Positions 1 to 8,906 are shown, counted from the stretch's first letter. The stretch: 64,000 nucleotides of DNA from Gilliamella sp. B3022 (GCF_028751545.1 NZ_CP071867.1:1213306-1277305); one strand, 5' to 3'. Translations and numbers: made by a program. Notes: generated by a model from the letters alone, not told the origin.

Positions 1-532
1 GCATATCTTGACTTGTCCAATCGAGTAGTGGGGCGATCTTAAATAAATTGTCCCCTGCTTTTGTTACAATATTGAGTTCTTGCCTTAGCGCAGATTGTTC
101 ACGGCGTAGTGCAGTAAACCACAATGTGGGTTTGAGTGTGGACAAAGCACGGTTAAACGGTTCAATTTTAACAATTTGTGTAAACTCGGTGTGTTCCGGC
201 GTATCAAGTTCAGGTAGCCCACCATATCGCACATTTAAATAAGCGGTCGTCCTTTGTGGGACAAAAATATGCAGATTAAGATTAAGTTGCTTAGTAATTT
301 CATTGGCTACGCGATAAGTTGCATTGGTGGCATAGCCGTTATCGACCCAAACAACCTTAATATTTGGATCGATTTGGGTAACAAGGTGCAAAAGTACTGC
401 CTCATAAGGGCCAAAATGGGTACTGATAATACTTTTAACGGGAATATCTTGTTGTTTTTTCAGTGCCCATTCAATAATGGTTAACGGTGACTGATTTTGC
501 AATTTTTGGTTAACTTTAGTTAAATCTAGCAT
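1..532 (-). CDS. cysH: Phosphoadenylyl-sulfate (PAPS) reductase, partial (3' end beyond window)
   Basis: Reading the minus strand from the ATG at 532 gives an open frame of about 177 codons running off the left edge. The protein contains STHFGPYEAVLLHL (the nucleotide-binding loop of the PAPS reductase family), WVDNGYAT, then IEPFNRAL and WFTALRREQSALR, followed by FKIAPLLDW. These are the hallmark blocks of CysH, which reduces activated sulfate to sulfite with thioredoxin. The double-cysteine that precedes this block in iron-sulfur APS reductases is absent, so it resembles the cluster-free, PAPS-using enteric enzyme. The C-terminal catalytic cysteine would lie outside the window. It follows sat by 45 bp on the same strand, which suggests one assimilatory sulfate operon. 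Confidence 0.85.
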   Translation of the reverse strand, partial: MLDLTKVNQKLQNQSPLTIIEWALKKQQDIPVKSIISTHFGPYEAVLLHLVTQIDPNIKVVWVDNGYATNATYRVANEITKQLNLNLHIFVPQRTTAYLNVRYGGLPELDTPEHTEFTQIVKIEPFNRALSTLKPTLWFTALRREQSALRQELNIVTKAGDNLFKIAPLLDWTSQDM

Positions 533-577
533 GGCTTTTCCCTTTATTGATTGATGAATGATTAACTATTTAACAGA

Positions 578-1738
578 TTACTGATTTACCCATTGATATA
601 ACTCAGCAACGACTTCTGGCCGACTAAATGTTTCTGGTATCGGCTCTTTGGCTTGTAAACGTCGTCTGACCTCTGTGCCTGAAATAAGAACGCGATCAGC
701 ACTACCGTGTGGACAAGTTTTCGTTGATGCCATACCGTCACATTTGTGGCAATAAAATGTCCAGTCAATCTTAATTGGCTTAATGAGTAAATCGTCATCC
801 TGCAAATGGCTAAAGATCTCTTGTGCAGCAAACGGTGAGTAAAAATCCCCGACCCCAGCATGATCGCGGCCGACGATAAGATGACTACAACCATAATTTT
901 GTCTAAAAAGGGCATGTAGTAACGCTTCTTTCGGCCCAGCATAGCGCATATCTAAAGGGTAACCGGAATGAATAACGGAATCTGGCACAAAGTAATTGTG
1001 AATTAAACTATTAATTGCTTTAAGACGAATGTTGGCCGGTACATCGCCGGGTTTTAAGTTACCAAATAATGAATGGATAAGCACACCATCAAAAAGTTCT
1101 AACACGGTTTTAACTAAATATTCGTGTGAACGATGCATTGGATTACGAGTTTGAAAGGCCGCTATTTTTTTCCAACCTAATTGATTAAAGCGTTCCCGTG
1201 TCTGTTGTGGCGTTAAAGCATATTGACCAAATTGTGCTTTAAAGCCATTATCGTGCAGAACCCGGACTTTACCACCTAAATTAACCGGTGGTTGAGCCAT
1301 CAGCATTGCAACACCAGGATGACTTGGATCTGTCGTTGTAAACACCTGATTAGCTTCATATTGTTTATCTGGACGATAAATACTATCCACATTCAAAATA
1401 CCGATTATCTGCCCATCTGGTGTTTTTAAAGCGATTTCATCACCTAATTTTAGGGTATCAGCTTGAGCATCGGTCACCGATACGGTTATGGGAATTGGCC
1501 AAAAAACCCCGTTCGCTAAATGCATATTATCGCACACGCTACGCCAGTCCTCTTCTCGCATAAAGCCATACAGAGGTGTAAAACCCCCGACGCCTAACAT
1601 CACTAAATCCCCTGTTTCACGACTGGATAAGGTGATGGCTGGTAAATTTTTTGCATATTGTTGCAGGGCTAGCCGTTCATCGTCATTAACCTGTAAAGGT
1701 TGTAAACTGTCACTAGCATGAGGCGCGATCAATCCCAT
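578..1738 (-). CDS. sat: Sulfate adenylyltransferase (homo-oligomeric ATP sulfurylase)
   Basis: The 386-aa protein converts sulfate and ATP into adenylyl sulfate (APS), the first step of sulfate assimilation. Family motifs are clear: QTRNPMHRSHE at residues 196-206, GRDHAGVGDFY at 290-300, and ISGTEVRRRL near 352-361. A C-x2-C ... C-x-H set (Cys330, Cys333, Cys342, His344) matches the zinc site of bacterial/archaeal single-chain enzymes. This is the Sat type, not the two-subunit CysDN common in enterics. The length is typical for a stand-alone Sat without a fused APS kinase. The cysH fragment lies just downstream. Confidence 0.95.
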   Translation of the reverse strand: MGLIAPHASDSLQPLQVNDDERLALQQYAKNLPAITLSSRETGDLVMLGVGGFTPLYGFMREEDWRSVCDNMHLANGVFWPIPITVSVTDAQADTLKLGDEIALKTPDGQIIGILNVDSIYRPDKQYEANQVFTTTDPSHPGVAMLMAQPPVNLGGKVRVLHDNGFKAQFGQYALTPQQTRERFNQLGWKKIAAFQTRNPMHRSHEYLVKTVLELFDGVLIHSLFGNLKPGDVPANIRLKAINSLIHNYFVPDSVIHSGYPLDMRYAGPKEALLHALFRQNYGCSHLIVGRDHAGVGDFYSPFAAQEIFSHLQDDDLLIKPIKIDWTFYCHKCDGMASTKTCPHGSADRVLISGTEVRRRLQAKEPIPETFSRPEVVAELYQWVNQ

Positions 1739-2098
1739 AATGATTCCTTACCTATCTCGTTATTTTTATTATGTCTAATTAAAAGCGATTATCGACAAAT
1801 AAGGAAATATCAATTTTATATACCATTATGCGATTTGTGCATATTCATTGGTTAACGTTGATTGAAGATGCTATCACTACAATAAGATGAAAGTTATCGG
1901 GAGCCCAAAGCTAAAGTGTTATAATCAATTTGTCTGCATCAAGTTGACTGTACTCAACAAAATAAAAGTATTGTTAAATTTCAATATATATTTTTTATTC
2001 TCTTTTCCGATAACAAATTGTGATGTTGAGAGTTTTGTGCTAGTTTCATTATTCATTACTGGCTATGCCATCGTTATTGCTCAATCCAAGGTTTACTT
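1739..2098. other. Divergent intergenic region between sat and the MFS gene
   Basis: The 360 bp separate two divergently transcribed genes and must contain both promoters. An interrupted dyad, GTTGA-N6-TCAAC at 1943-1958, is the only symmetrical element I noticed and could be an operator. I see no promoter good enough to place, and no convincing small gene. A 99-codon open frame at 1887-2186 overlaps the transporter start in another frame and looks like chance. Confidence 0.4.
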
Positions 2099-3376
2099 AT
2101 GTCAAATTCATCTGCAAAAAAAGTGGCGTTTGCTGCTTTTATTGGTACTACTATTGAATGGTATGATTTTTATATCTATGCGTTAGCATCGGTATTGATT
2201 TTTGGTCAGCTATTTTTTCCGTCTGATAACGAGTTTGTACAAATTTTAGGGGCGTTTGCTACCTTTGCAGTAGGTTTTTTATCCCGTCCTTTCGGTGCGA
2301 TGTTATTTGGGCATATTGGTGATCGCTTAGGGCGCAAAAAGTCGTTAATTATTACGTTAGTGTTAATGGGCGTAGCCACAACCTGTGTCGGGTTATTGCC
2401 CTCTTACCAACAAGCTGGAGTGATATCGCCAATTTTATTGGTTGCATTGCGAATTTTACAAGGTGTTGCCGTTGGTGGTGAGTGGGGGGGTGCCGTGTTG
2501 ATGACGAATGAACATGCGCCGAAAGGATTGAAAAACTTCTTTTCATCCTTTGCTCAGTGGGGAAGCCCAGCAGGCAATATTTTAGCATTACTGGTTTTTT
2601 CTTATATTATTCGTTTACCTGTTAATGAACTGATTGATAGTGGTTATTGGCGTATTCCTTTTTTAGCCAGTGCGATTTTGTTAATTATTGGCATTATTGC
2701 TAGAGTGACGTTAACCGAATCCCCGGTTTTTGTTGAAGCATCTAAAAAACAGGCAGACTTAAAGCAAGAGTCAGCACCGATTATTGAAGTATTTAAAAAA
2801 GCATTGCCATTATTAATATTAGCGATTGGTGCTAATGTGCTGTCATTTAGCGGTATCTTTTCCAATACCTTAATGATTGGTTATACTACTTTGGTACTTG
2901 GTGTCGAAAAATCAGTGATAGTTGATGCACTGTTTTGGATCGCTATTGTCCATTTTGTTGCTCAACCGTTTATCTCTTATTGGTCTGAAAAATTCTCGGC
3001 AACTCGCTTTTTGATTTGTACAGCAATGTTGGCAATGGCATCGGTATTCTTGTTATTCCCGATTATAAATTCAGGCACAAAAACCAGTTTTATTATTGGG
3101 ATTTCGTTAAATGTGATTTGTTATAGCGGCTTTTATGGTGTGATAGCTGGGTATTTAAGTCGTATTTTCCCTGCCAGAATGCGCTATACCGGGTTATCAA
3201 TGAGTTATCAAGGATGTGCGGCTATTTTTGGTAGCTTAATTCCGATGATAGGTGGTTATGTTATTTATACCTTCAAAAGTTTTTGGTTACCCTTAGCCTT
3301 GTTTTATTGCGGTTTAGCACTGATATCCATTATCTGCATCTACTTGTTAAGCAAATATCGTTATTATGATGAATAA
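2099..3376 (+). CDS. MFS transporter of the metabolite:H+ symporter (MHS/ShiA-ProP-like) family
   Basis: The 425-aa inner-membrane protein has about 12 hydrophobic segments. The N-terminus reads FIGTTIEWYDFYIYALAS, followed by FLSRPFGAMLFGHIGDRLGRKKSL, the characteristic TM1 and TM2-3 loop signature of the MHS branch (shikimate, proline/betaine, dicarboxylate symporters). The loop motif GDRLGRKK is the conserved MFS motif A. The substrate cannot be read from the sequence. The ATG at 2099 is preceded by an AAGG ribosome-binding site. The gene ends only 9 bp before pdxY, so the two are probably cotranscribed, though no functional link is evident. Confidence 0.85.
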   Translation: MSNSSAKKVAFAAFIGTTIEWYDFYIYALASVLIFGQLFFPSDNEFVQILGAFATFAVGFLSRPFGAMLFGHIGDRLGRKKSLIITLVLMGVATTCVGLLPSYQQAGVISPILLVALRILQGVAVGGEWGGAVLMTNEHAPKGLKNFFSSFAQWGSPAGNILALLVFSYIIRLPVNELIDSGYWRIPFLASAILLIIGIIARVTLTESPVFVEASKKQADLKQESAPIIEVFKKALPLLILAIGANVLSFSGIFSNTLMIGYTTLVLGVEKSVIVDALFWIAIVHFVAQPFISYWSEKFSATRFLICTAMLAMASVFLLFPIINSGTKTSFIIGISLNVICYSGFYGVIAGYLSRIFPARMRYTGLSMSYQGCAAIFGSLIPMIGGYVIYTFKSFWLPLALFYCGLALISIICIYLLSKYRYYDE

Positions 3377-3385
3377 GGTCAATAT

Positions 3386-4252
3386 ATGAAAACCGTTTTA
3401 TCAATTCAGTCCAATGTTGTTTATGGTTATGCCGGTAATAAAGTGGCGACGCTAGCGATGCAATTGCAAGGTGTCGAAGTGATGCCAATACACACCGTTC
3501 AGTTATCGAGTAATACGGTTTATCCACATTATGACGGCATTGTGCTGGGCGCTCAGCAAATCACTCGAATCGTCAATAGTTTGGAAAAAATTGGCGTATT
3601 GTCATCCATTGACGCCATTATTTCGGGCTATATTGGACTTGCCGAACAAGGTGAAGAGATCCTTGAAGCCGTAAAAAAGATTAAATTTTATAATCCTAAT
3701 GCGATTTATGTTTGCGATCCGGTTATGGGGGGCGACATCAATAAAGGCAGCTCTCTGCCACAAAATATTATTGATTTCTTCACTAAGCAAGCAATCAAAT
3801 ACGCTGACTTTATTACACCTAATTTATTGGAGTTACAGATATTATCGAATCTGGAAATCAAAACCTTTAACGATGTGCTTAACGCAATAAAAACACTGCA
3901 AAATAAGCCGATTCAAGCCATATTGGTTAAAAATCTGCTACATGCCGGTAAAACGACGGAATTATTTGAAATGATTTTAGCCACACCATCGCAAAGCTAT
4001 CATCTGGCTCGACCATTATATGATTTTTCACACCGTCCATTGGGCGTGGGCGATTTAATTTGTAGTCTGTTTACTGCCCATTTAGTGAATGGACAATCCC
4101 AATTAACCGCCTTTGAACTCGCCGCCAATGCCGCCAATCACGTGCTTGATATCACCAAACAACAAAATGCCCGAGAGCTGGCGATTATTGATGCTCAGCA
4201 GTGGATTAAACAGCCGGATTTGAAGTATCGTGCGACACCGCTAGCATTATAA
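3386..4252 (+). CDS. pdxY: Pyridoxal kinase PdxY
   Basis: The 288-aa ribokinase-fold enzyme phosphorylates pyridoxal in the vitamin B6 salvage pathway. Evidence is the opening MKTVLSIQSNVVYGYAGNKVA, the HTVQLSSNTVYPHYDG segment, the VCDPVMGG block near residue 110, and the C-terminal GVGDLICSLFTAHL catalytic loop with the essential Asp. PdxY is the best fit over PdxK because of length and the N-terminal pattern. Translation starts at the ATG behind AAGG. It follows the MFS gene by 9 bp. Confidence 0.92.
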   Translation: MKTVLSIQSNVVYGYAGNKVATLAMQLQGVEVMPIHTVQLSSNTVYPHYDGIVLGAQQITRIVNSLEKIGVLSSIDAIISGYIGLAEQGEEILEAVKKIKFYNPNAIYVCDPVMGGDINKGSSLPQNIIDFFTKQAIKYADFITPNLLELQILSNLEIKTFNDVLNAIKTLQNKPIQAILVKNLLHAGKTTELFEMILATPSQSYHLARPLYDFSHRPLGVGDLICSLFTAHLVNGQSQLTAFELAANAANHVLDITKQQNARELAIIDAQQWIKQPDLKYRATPLAL

Positions 4253-4322
4253 GGCAATTCAGATCGGTATTATCGTTATTGGTGATAATCATTTTAGCTG
4301 CAAAATTTAAATAGTTTATTCT

Positions 4323-4338
4323 TGGCACAGAAAATGCA
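4323..4338 (+). promoter_or_regulatory. Putative sigma-54 (-24/-12) promoter
   Basis: TGGCACAGAAAATGCA has TGGCAC and TGC in the exact register of the sigma-54 consensus (TGGCAC-N5-TTGCA), with one mismatch in the -12 box. It ends about 41 nt upstream of the gamma-glutamyltransferase-family start, leaving a leader of normal length. Sigma-54 control would fit nitrogen scavenging. No upstream activator site was identified. Confidence 0.5.
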
Positions 4339-4379
4339 TTCCTCAAAATGTTACGGTTAACAATTGAGGAACATCTAAA

Positions 4380-6119
4380 ATGTGGAAAAGATACCCAATA
4401 TTAATAAGTTTATTGCTTATTAGTCATTTATCTGGCGCTGTTGATATACCGCTATCAGAGACAGGAAAGTACTGTGATACCCCTTCGCGTTGTCTTAACC
4501 CGATAACGACCAATGTTATGGTAACGTCCCCCAATTATTTAGCGACTCAAGCTGGAATTGATGTATTACGCAAAGGAGGCAATGCGGTTGATGCAGCGAT
4601 TGCCGTAGCCTCAACGCTTGCTGTTGTTTATCCTCAAATGAATACCATTGGTGGCGATAACTTTTGGTTAATTTACAACGCTAAAATCAAAGAACTAAAA
4701 GGGCTAAATGCCAGCGGTCGTTCTGGTAGTTTGGCCACGATAGACTATTATAAAAATCAAGGTTTCCATAAAATTCCGTCGCGAGGCTATCTGGCAGCCA
4801 ATACCGTTCCAGGGGTGGTTTCCGGTTGGGATGAGGCGTACCAATATGCCTCTAAAAATATGAAAAATGCACTACCGTGGCACACGTTATTCGCATCAGC
4901 AATTGATTATGCCGAACATGGATTTTCGGTTTCACCTAGCTTAAATTATTGGACAACAATCAATATTGATCCAAAAGACAAAGAGTTTCGGGAGTTACAG
5001 CGTTTTTCGGAGTTTAAAAAAGTATTCTTAAAAGACGATGGGCAAGCTTACCAAATTGGCGAAATCCTTAAACAACCCGATTTAGCTAACACATTAAAAA
5101 CCATAGCAAATGAAGGAGCTAAGGAATTTTATCAGGGTGATATTGCTAAAAATATTGTCAACGATCTGCAAAGCCATGGTGGTGTATTGACTTTAGATGA
5201 TTTTGCTAAGCATCGTGCTACATGGGTAGCCCCGATCCATGTTAATTATCGACAATATACCGCCTATAATCTACCACCCAATACACAAGGTATGGCATCG
5301 TTAGAGATTCTAAATATACTCAATAATTTTGATATAAAATCCTTGGGTGAAGGTAGCGTTGATTATTACCATTTAATAATTGAAGCAACAAAACAAGCAT
5401 TTGCTGATCGAGATAAATATCTTACTGATCCCGATTTTAATCAGATTCCGCTTGATCTCTTATTATCTACCCAACATGGTCAGCAACAAGCAAAACAGAT
5501 TGATATGCAAAAGGCACGTGTAGAGACAAAGCCATTAGATCCTAAAGGTGATACCGTTTGGTTTGGTGTTGTTGATGCAGAAGGAAATGCGGTATCTATT
5601 ATTCAAAGTATTTATCATGATTTTGGTTCTGGCATTGTTGCTAAAGATACAGGAATTTTATTGCAAAATCGTGGTAGTTTTTTCTCCTTAGATCCTAACC
5701 ATATTAATCGTTTAGAGCCAAATAAACGCACCTTTCATACGTTAAATCCAGCCATGCTTTTAAAAGATAATAAACCTTATCTGGTTTATGGCACCATGGG
5801 CGGAGAAGGACAACCACAAACGCAAGCGGCAATTGTGACACGAATTGTTGATTATGGCATGACACCACAAGATGCCATTAATGCACCAAGATGGTTACAT
5901 GGCCGCACATGGGGTGCATCATCCAATAATCTTAAAGTGGAAGGGCGCATACCTAACGATGTAATTCATTCCCTCAAATTACGTGGGCATGATGTGCAAA
6001 TTGTTGATGATTACACCGATACCATGGGTCATGCCGGTGCCATTCTTATCGATACAAAAAATCATCTACTAATGGGCGCCACCGACCCGAGAGGGGATGG
6101 TTTAGCGGCTGGGTATTGA
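4380..6119 (+). CDS. Exported gamma-glutamyltransferase-family Ntn amidohydrolase (oxamate amidohydrolase/YwrD-like)
   Basis: The 579-aa proenzyme begins with a signal peptide (MWKRYPILISLLLISHLSGA), so it is probably periplasmic. The autoprocessing threonine, expected N-terminus of the small subunit, is Thr392 in GDTVWFGVVDAEGNAV, aligning with Thr391 of E. coli Ggt. SGIVAKDTGILLQNRG and GTMGGEGQPQTQAA follow, as in the family. Where classic Ggt has the DFRE-AP substrate motif, this protein has LNASGRSGSLAT and later GYLAANTVPGVVSGWDEA, a pattern I associate with the YwrD and HpxW (oxamate amidohydrolase) branch. It may therefore cleave a small amide and not glutathione. A possible sigma-54 promoter lies upstream. 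Confidence 0.8.
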   Translation: MWKRYPILISLLLISHLSGAVDIPLSETGKYCDTPSRCLNPITTNVMVTSPNYLATQAGIDVLRKGGNAVDAAIAVASTLAVVYPQMNTIGGDNFWLIYNAKIKELKGLNASGRSGSLATIDYYKNQGFHKIPSRGYLAANTVPGVVSGWDEAYQYASKNMKNALPWHTLFASAIDYAEHGFSVSPSLNYWTTINIDPKDKEFRELQRFSEFKKVFLKDDGQAYQIGEILKQPDLANTLKTIANEGAKEFYQGDIAKNIVNDLQSHGGVLTLDDFAKHRATWVAPIHVNYRQYTAYNLPPNTQGMASLEILNILNNFDIKSLGEGSVDYYHLIIEATKQAFADRDKYLTDPDFNQIPLDLLLSTQHGQQQAKQIDMQKARVETKPLDPKGDTVWFGVVDAEGNAVSIIQSIYHDFGSGIVAKDTGILLQNRGSFFSLDPNHINRLEPNKRTFHTLNPAMLLKDNKPYLVYGTMGGEGQPQTQAAIVTRIVDYGMTPQDAINAPRWLHGRTWGASSNNLKVEGRIPNDVIHSLKLRGHDVQIVDDYTDTMGHAGAILIDTKNHLLMGATDPRGDGLAAGY

Positions 6120-6492
6120 TACTATTTGGCGAGTGAGTTTATCTTTATAATATAATAGGACTGCCGAATACCACAAACAAGGTTGTACTTAAGATGTGAT
6201 GATAAAAACAATGGCTATATGATTTAACACAGCAAATTGATTAATGAAATAGGGTTTTTGTGTTATTGAATAATAAAGAGCTACATTACTATCATTTAAA
6301 GTTGAACGATTAATTTAAATAAAATTTCAATCTGTTAAGAAGGAAGTTATTCCTCAGTTGGATCTGACTTTATTAAGAGGAACTTTCCTTTCTATAATCG
6401 TTGTAAATTACTACTAAAGATAAAACTAGAGTTAATAAAACAAACTTCTAGTTTTATCTTTAGTAATTATAGTTTTGTTAAAAATTTTAAAT
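6120..6492. other. Intergenic region with inverted repeats
   Basis: The 373 bp lie between two convergent genes. I see no coding potential. An imperfect inverted repeat spans 6338-6355 and 6377-6393, and a perfect 19-bp one lies at 6412-6465 (listed separately). Otherwise the stretch is featureless AT-rich DNA. Confidence 0.5.
6412..6465. terminator. Perfect 19-bp inverted repeat, probable bidirectional terminator
   Basis: The left arm 6412-6430 (TACTAAAGATAAAACTAGA) is exactly complementary to 6447-6465, with a 16-nt loop. It lies between the convergent ggt-like and TM2 genes. No long U tract follows on either strand, so termination is inferred from position and stem stability. Confidence 0.5.
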
Positions 6493-6756
6493 TTAAGGCA
6501 TTTTATTTATTTTTGGTGATTTTAGTATGCTAACTAAATCAATTATCCACCAAATAAAAAGTCCAATTAATATAAGAATACCGATTATTATAGGGATAGT
6601 AATAAAGCCAATTATTGTTAATACAAGCATTAAAATACCTGTTCCGACTTTACCTAAATACATCCTATAAACACCAAATGTACCGAAGAAAAACCACAAT
6701 AAAAGAGTTACAACGACAGAACGGTTACTCCCTACAAACTCAGATTTAGTTTCCAT
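6493..6756 (-). CDS. TM2 domain-containing membrane protein
   Basis: The 87-aa protein has a charged N-terminus and then the TM2 pattern: LLLWFFFGTFGVYRMYLGKVGTGI, a second hydrophobic helix, and IWWIIDLVSILKSP at the end. The G-x-x-x-x-x-x-YLG and WWIIDL motifs define the family. TM2 proteins are small two-helix membrane proteins of unsettled function in bacteria. A good AAGGA ribosome-binding site precedes the ATG. The gene stands alone. Confidence 0.85.
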   Translation of the reverse strand: METKSEFVGSNRSVVVTLLLWFFFGTFGVYRMYLGKVGTGILMLVLTIIGFITIPIIIGILILIGLFIWWIIDLVSILKSPKINKMP

Positions 6757-7353
6757 GAAAATTCCTTTTTTTAATTAGATGATTAAAAAAATACAAATAA
6801 AAGAATAAAAATTTATTGATTGTGTAGCGCAAAAAATAATTACGCAACAATTTTATTTTTAATGCTGTAAACAGTTAATACTATGAAAAAATATTCGATT
6901 TTATTGTAATTTTAAACTCTACTTCATTATTTTCCTGTAGTAGTATTATACAGGAAAGTGGATGAATTCTATACGCTGATTATTTATTTGTAAAGGATAA
7001 ATTGATGAAGTTTATTTAAATCTTAAAAGGTGTTATTGATGGTCAACCTTGGCAGATTGATATGCAAAAAACAGCAGATCATTTTGGGTGATGATTTGTA
7101 TTTTTCAATCCAAATATTGGGAAGGTTTTCCTATGCTTTCGAAATTTGGCTTTGGGCTTAGGCAAGTGTTAACACACTATTTGCTTGCTAAAGATTAGCA
7201 CGTGACTTTTAATGACGGATCGAAGCTAATTGCAGTAAAAGAAAAACATCACATCACTGCTGAATCTGATCATTTATCGCAATGAGTTAAACTCAATGGC
7301 TAGAGGGTTCACTCGTGCTAATTCAAAGTAAAATAGACAAATACGGTGATTAA
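6757..7353. other. Long AT-rich intergenic stretch with possible gene debris
   Basis: No intact gene is visible in these 597 bp. A 9-bp inverted repeat (TTTCCTGTA / TACAGGAAA) spans 6931-6939 and 6949-6957. Around 7027-7089 a short open stretch reads KGVIDGQPWQIDMQKTADHF before a stop; it looks protein-like but I cannot assign it, and may be the remains of a lost gene at the edge of the accessory region. Confidence 0.35.
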
Positions 7354-8175
7354 ATGGACAAAAAAGCAAAAAAGATTCTGTTTCAAACCTATTGGAAAAA
7401 TGGCTGGAAAGACAGAAAGGAGATAAAAACAGAGCCGAACGACTTCGCGTATGCGAAAGAAAAAGGATTAATGTTTGATCCCATTACCATATCACACGAT
7501 GATTGTGTCAATAAAATCATAAACATCGTCGCCACAATCACACTTGAACACGTTGCCAAAGTATTTTTGAGCAGCTTATCAACGCGGCGACTTGATTGGC
7601 GCTCAGGTATTGCGTCATACTTTATCGCCAAATTAATGACAGCGCATCAATATACGCCAGTCGTGTCTGGTCAATCTTATCAAGATGGTCAAATGAGTCA
7701 TTCATCCTATACGTGTCAGGTCTGCCGAGATCTCAAATATGGCATGATAGGTAATGAAAACTACGTCGAAGCAGATTTAAATATCTTAAACTTTGAACGA
7801 ATAAAGTGGGGAGGAGTGCGTCATGGTGATTTACTTTATACCTACTTTGATCTCATGCAATTCACTAAACAGGCAATCTCTGAACCGACCAAAGATGATA
7901 TAGCTATTTTAAAAGGGATATTAGCCATTATTGCATCCTGTCAGCAAGATGATTACCCGGGTTCACTGAGTGATAAACTGACGGATGTACCTAACTTTAA
8001 ATCCAATCAGGATGAACGTAACACCGTTATTGAAATTTTGGCTTGTGTGGGGATTTTACAACCCGCTTCTTATGAACGCCCAACAAGGGGAAAACACGAT
8101 TGGGTATATGCCACTTATTGGCGTAGTCAGGATAAATACAATCAACAAATGGTGAAGCAATTATTTGGTCTTTAA
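7354..8175 (+). CDS. Hypothetical protein, 273 aa, with a CxxC pair
   Basis: I do not recognise this protein. It is soluble and mixed in composition, with no signal peptide or membrane segment. Visible landmarks are FLSSLSTRRLDWRSGIASYFIA near residues 71-92, a lone Cys-x-x-Cys (CQVC) near 122, and a C-terminal Trp/Tyr-rich segment HDWVYATYWRSQDKYNQQMVK. The single CxxC could be half of a metal site. It stands alone between a decayed stretch and an rtcB remnant, in the accessory region, so an immunity-like or defence-associated role is possible but unsupported. The frame is intact and its ATG is preceded by GGTGA. Confidence 0.6.
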   Translation: MDKKAKKILFQTYWKNGWKDRKEIKTEPNDFAYAKEKGLMFDPITISHDDCVNKIINIVATITLEHVAKVFLSSLSTRRLDWRSGIASYFIAKLMTAHQYTPVVSGQSYQDGQMSHSSYTCQVCRDLKYGMIGNENYVEADLNILNFERIKWGGVRHGDLLYTYFDLMQFTKQAISEPTKDDIAILKGILAIIASCQQDDYPGSLSDKLTDVPNFKSNQDERNTVIEILACVGILQPASYERPTRGKHDWVYATYWRSQDKYNQQMVKQLFGL

Positions 8176-8359
8176 TGCGTAATCTCTAATTTGCTCTAGG
8201 GGCTGTTGAATCTCATCCCAACTCAGCCCACCAAATATTTTTTCAGCCTGTCGGCATCATTACTCTTCTGTTTTTTCGTTCTCGAAACTGCAAAAAGCTC
8301 TATTTTACAATAACTGGTCAAAGCAGATAGTTTCTGCTCCTGTTCACATTGTGTTGTGA

Positions 8360-8563
8360 ATGATAAACCCAACAGCGACGAGAAACAGATTTACCATTAA
8401 AGATCAAATCAAAGCAACGGCACATGTCGAATGTCGAAAAGATGCTAATGTGATTAATGAAATCCCAATGGCATACAAAGATATTGATGCTGTTATGGCT
8501 GCGCAAAATGCATTGGTCGAGATAATGCATCAATTAAGGCAAGTGGTGGGTGTGAAGGGGTAA
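8360..8563 (+). pseudogene. rtcB: RtcB RNA ligase, C-terminal remnant
   Basis: The frame encodes RFTIKDQIKATAHVECRKD and then EIPMAYKDIDAVMAAQNALVEIMHQLRQVV, ending in GVKG. This is the C-terminal tail of RtcB, the GTP-dependent 3'-phosphate RNA ligase, whose proteins end in a similar AYKDID...LRQVVCVKG block. Full RtcB is about 400 aa; the catalytic histidines and manganese ligands are missing here. Homology starts around 8385, and the upstream sequence is unrelated, so only the last ~60 codons survive. The final VVGVKG also departs from the usual VVCVKG. Confidence 0.75.
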
Positions 8564-8906
8564 AAATGATCGAGGAGCGATCCTCAATATTTATTTAATA
8601 TTTACTTCTATTAATTTCAAGTCACTAAATTCAAAAAGCACCATAATTACAAATATATTTTCTTTAAGAATATATTTGCAGATTCTCCTATAGGTTAGTG
8701 CAATATTGTTATTCAAATGTTTAGGCGATGATAGGTTAGCTATCATCTCAAACTCCTTTGTTCCTCTATGTGTAGGATGTAAGGGTAAATATTTGATAGA
8801 TATACGGGATGTTAATTTATATATTAATGGAATTTCGAAGAATGACAGTTAAGAAAATACTTATTTAGAAAAAATGACTTTAATTAAAACCATTTCAAAT
8901 TTGAAA
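8564..8906. other. Intergenic region downstream of the ABC-3C operon
   Basis: The 343 bp separate the rtcB remnant from the end of the convergent ATPase gene. A hairpin with 10-bp arms (8650-8659 and 8669-8678) is the only structure seen; it lacks an adjacent T run. No plausible small gene was found. Confidence 0.4.

Noticed and set aside
586-942. A 118-codon minus-strand frame within sat
   Set aside because: It is a shifted frame of the clearly conserved ATP sulfurylase.
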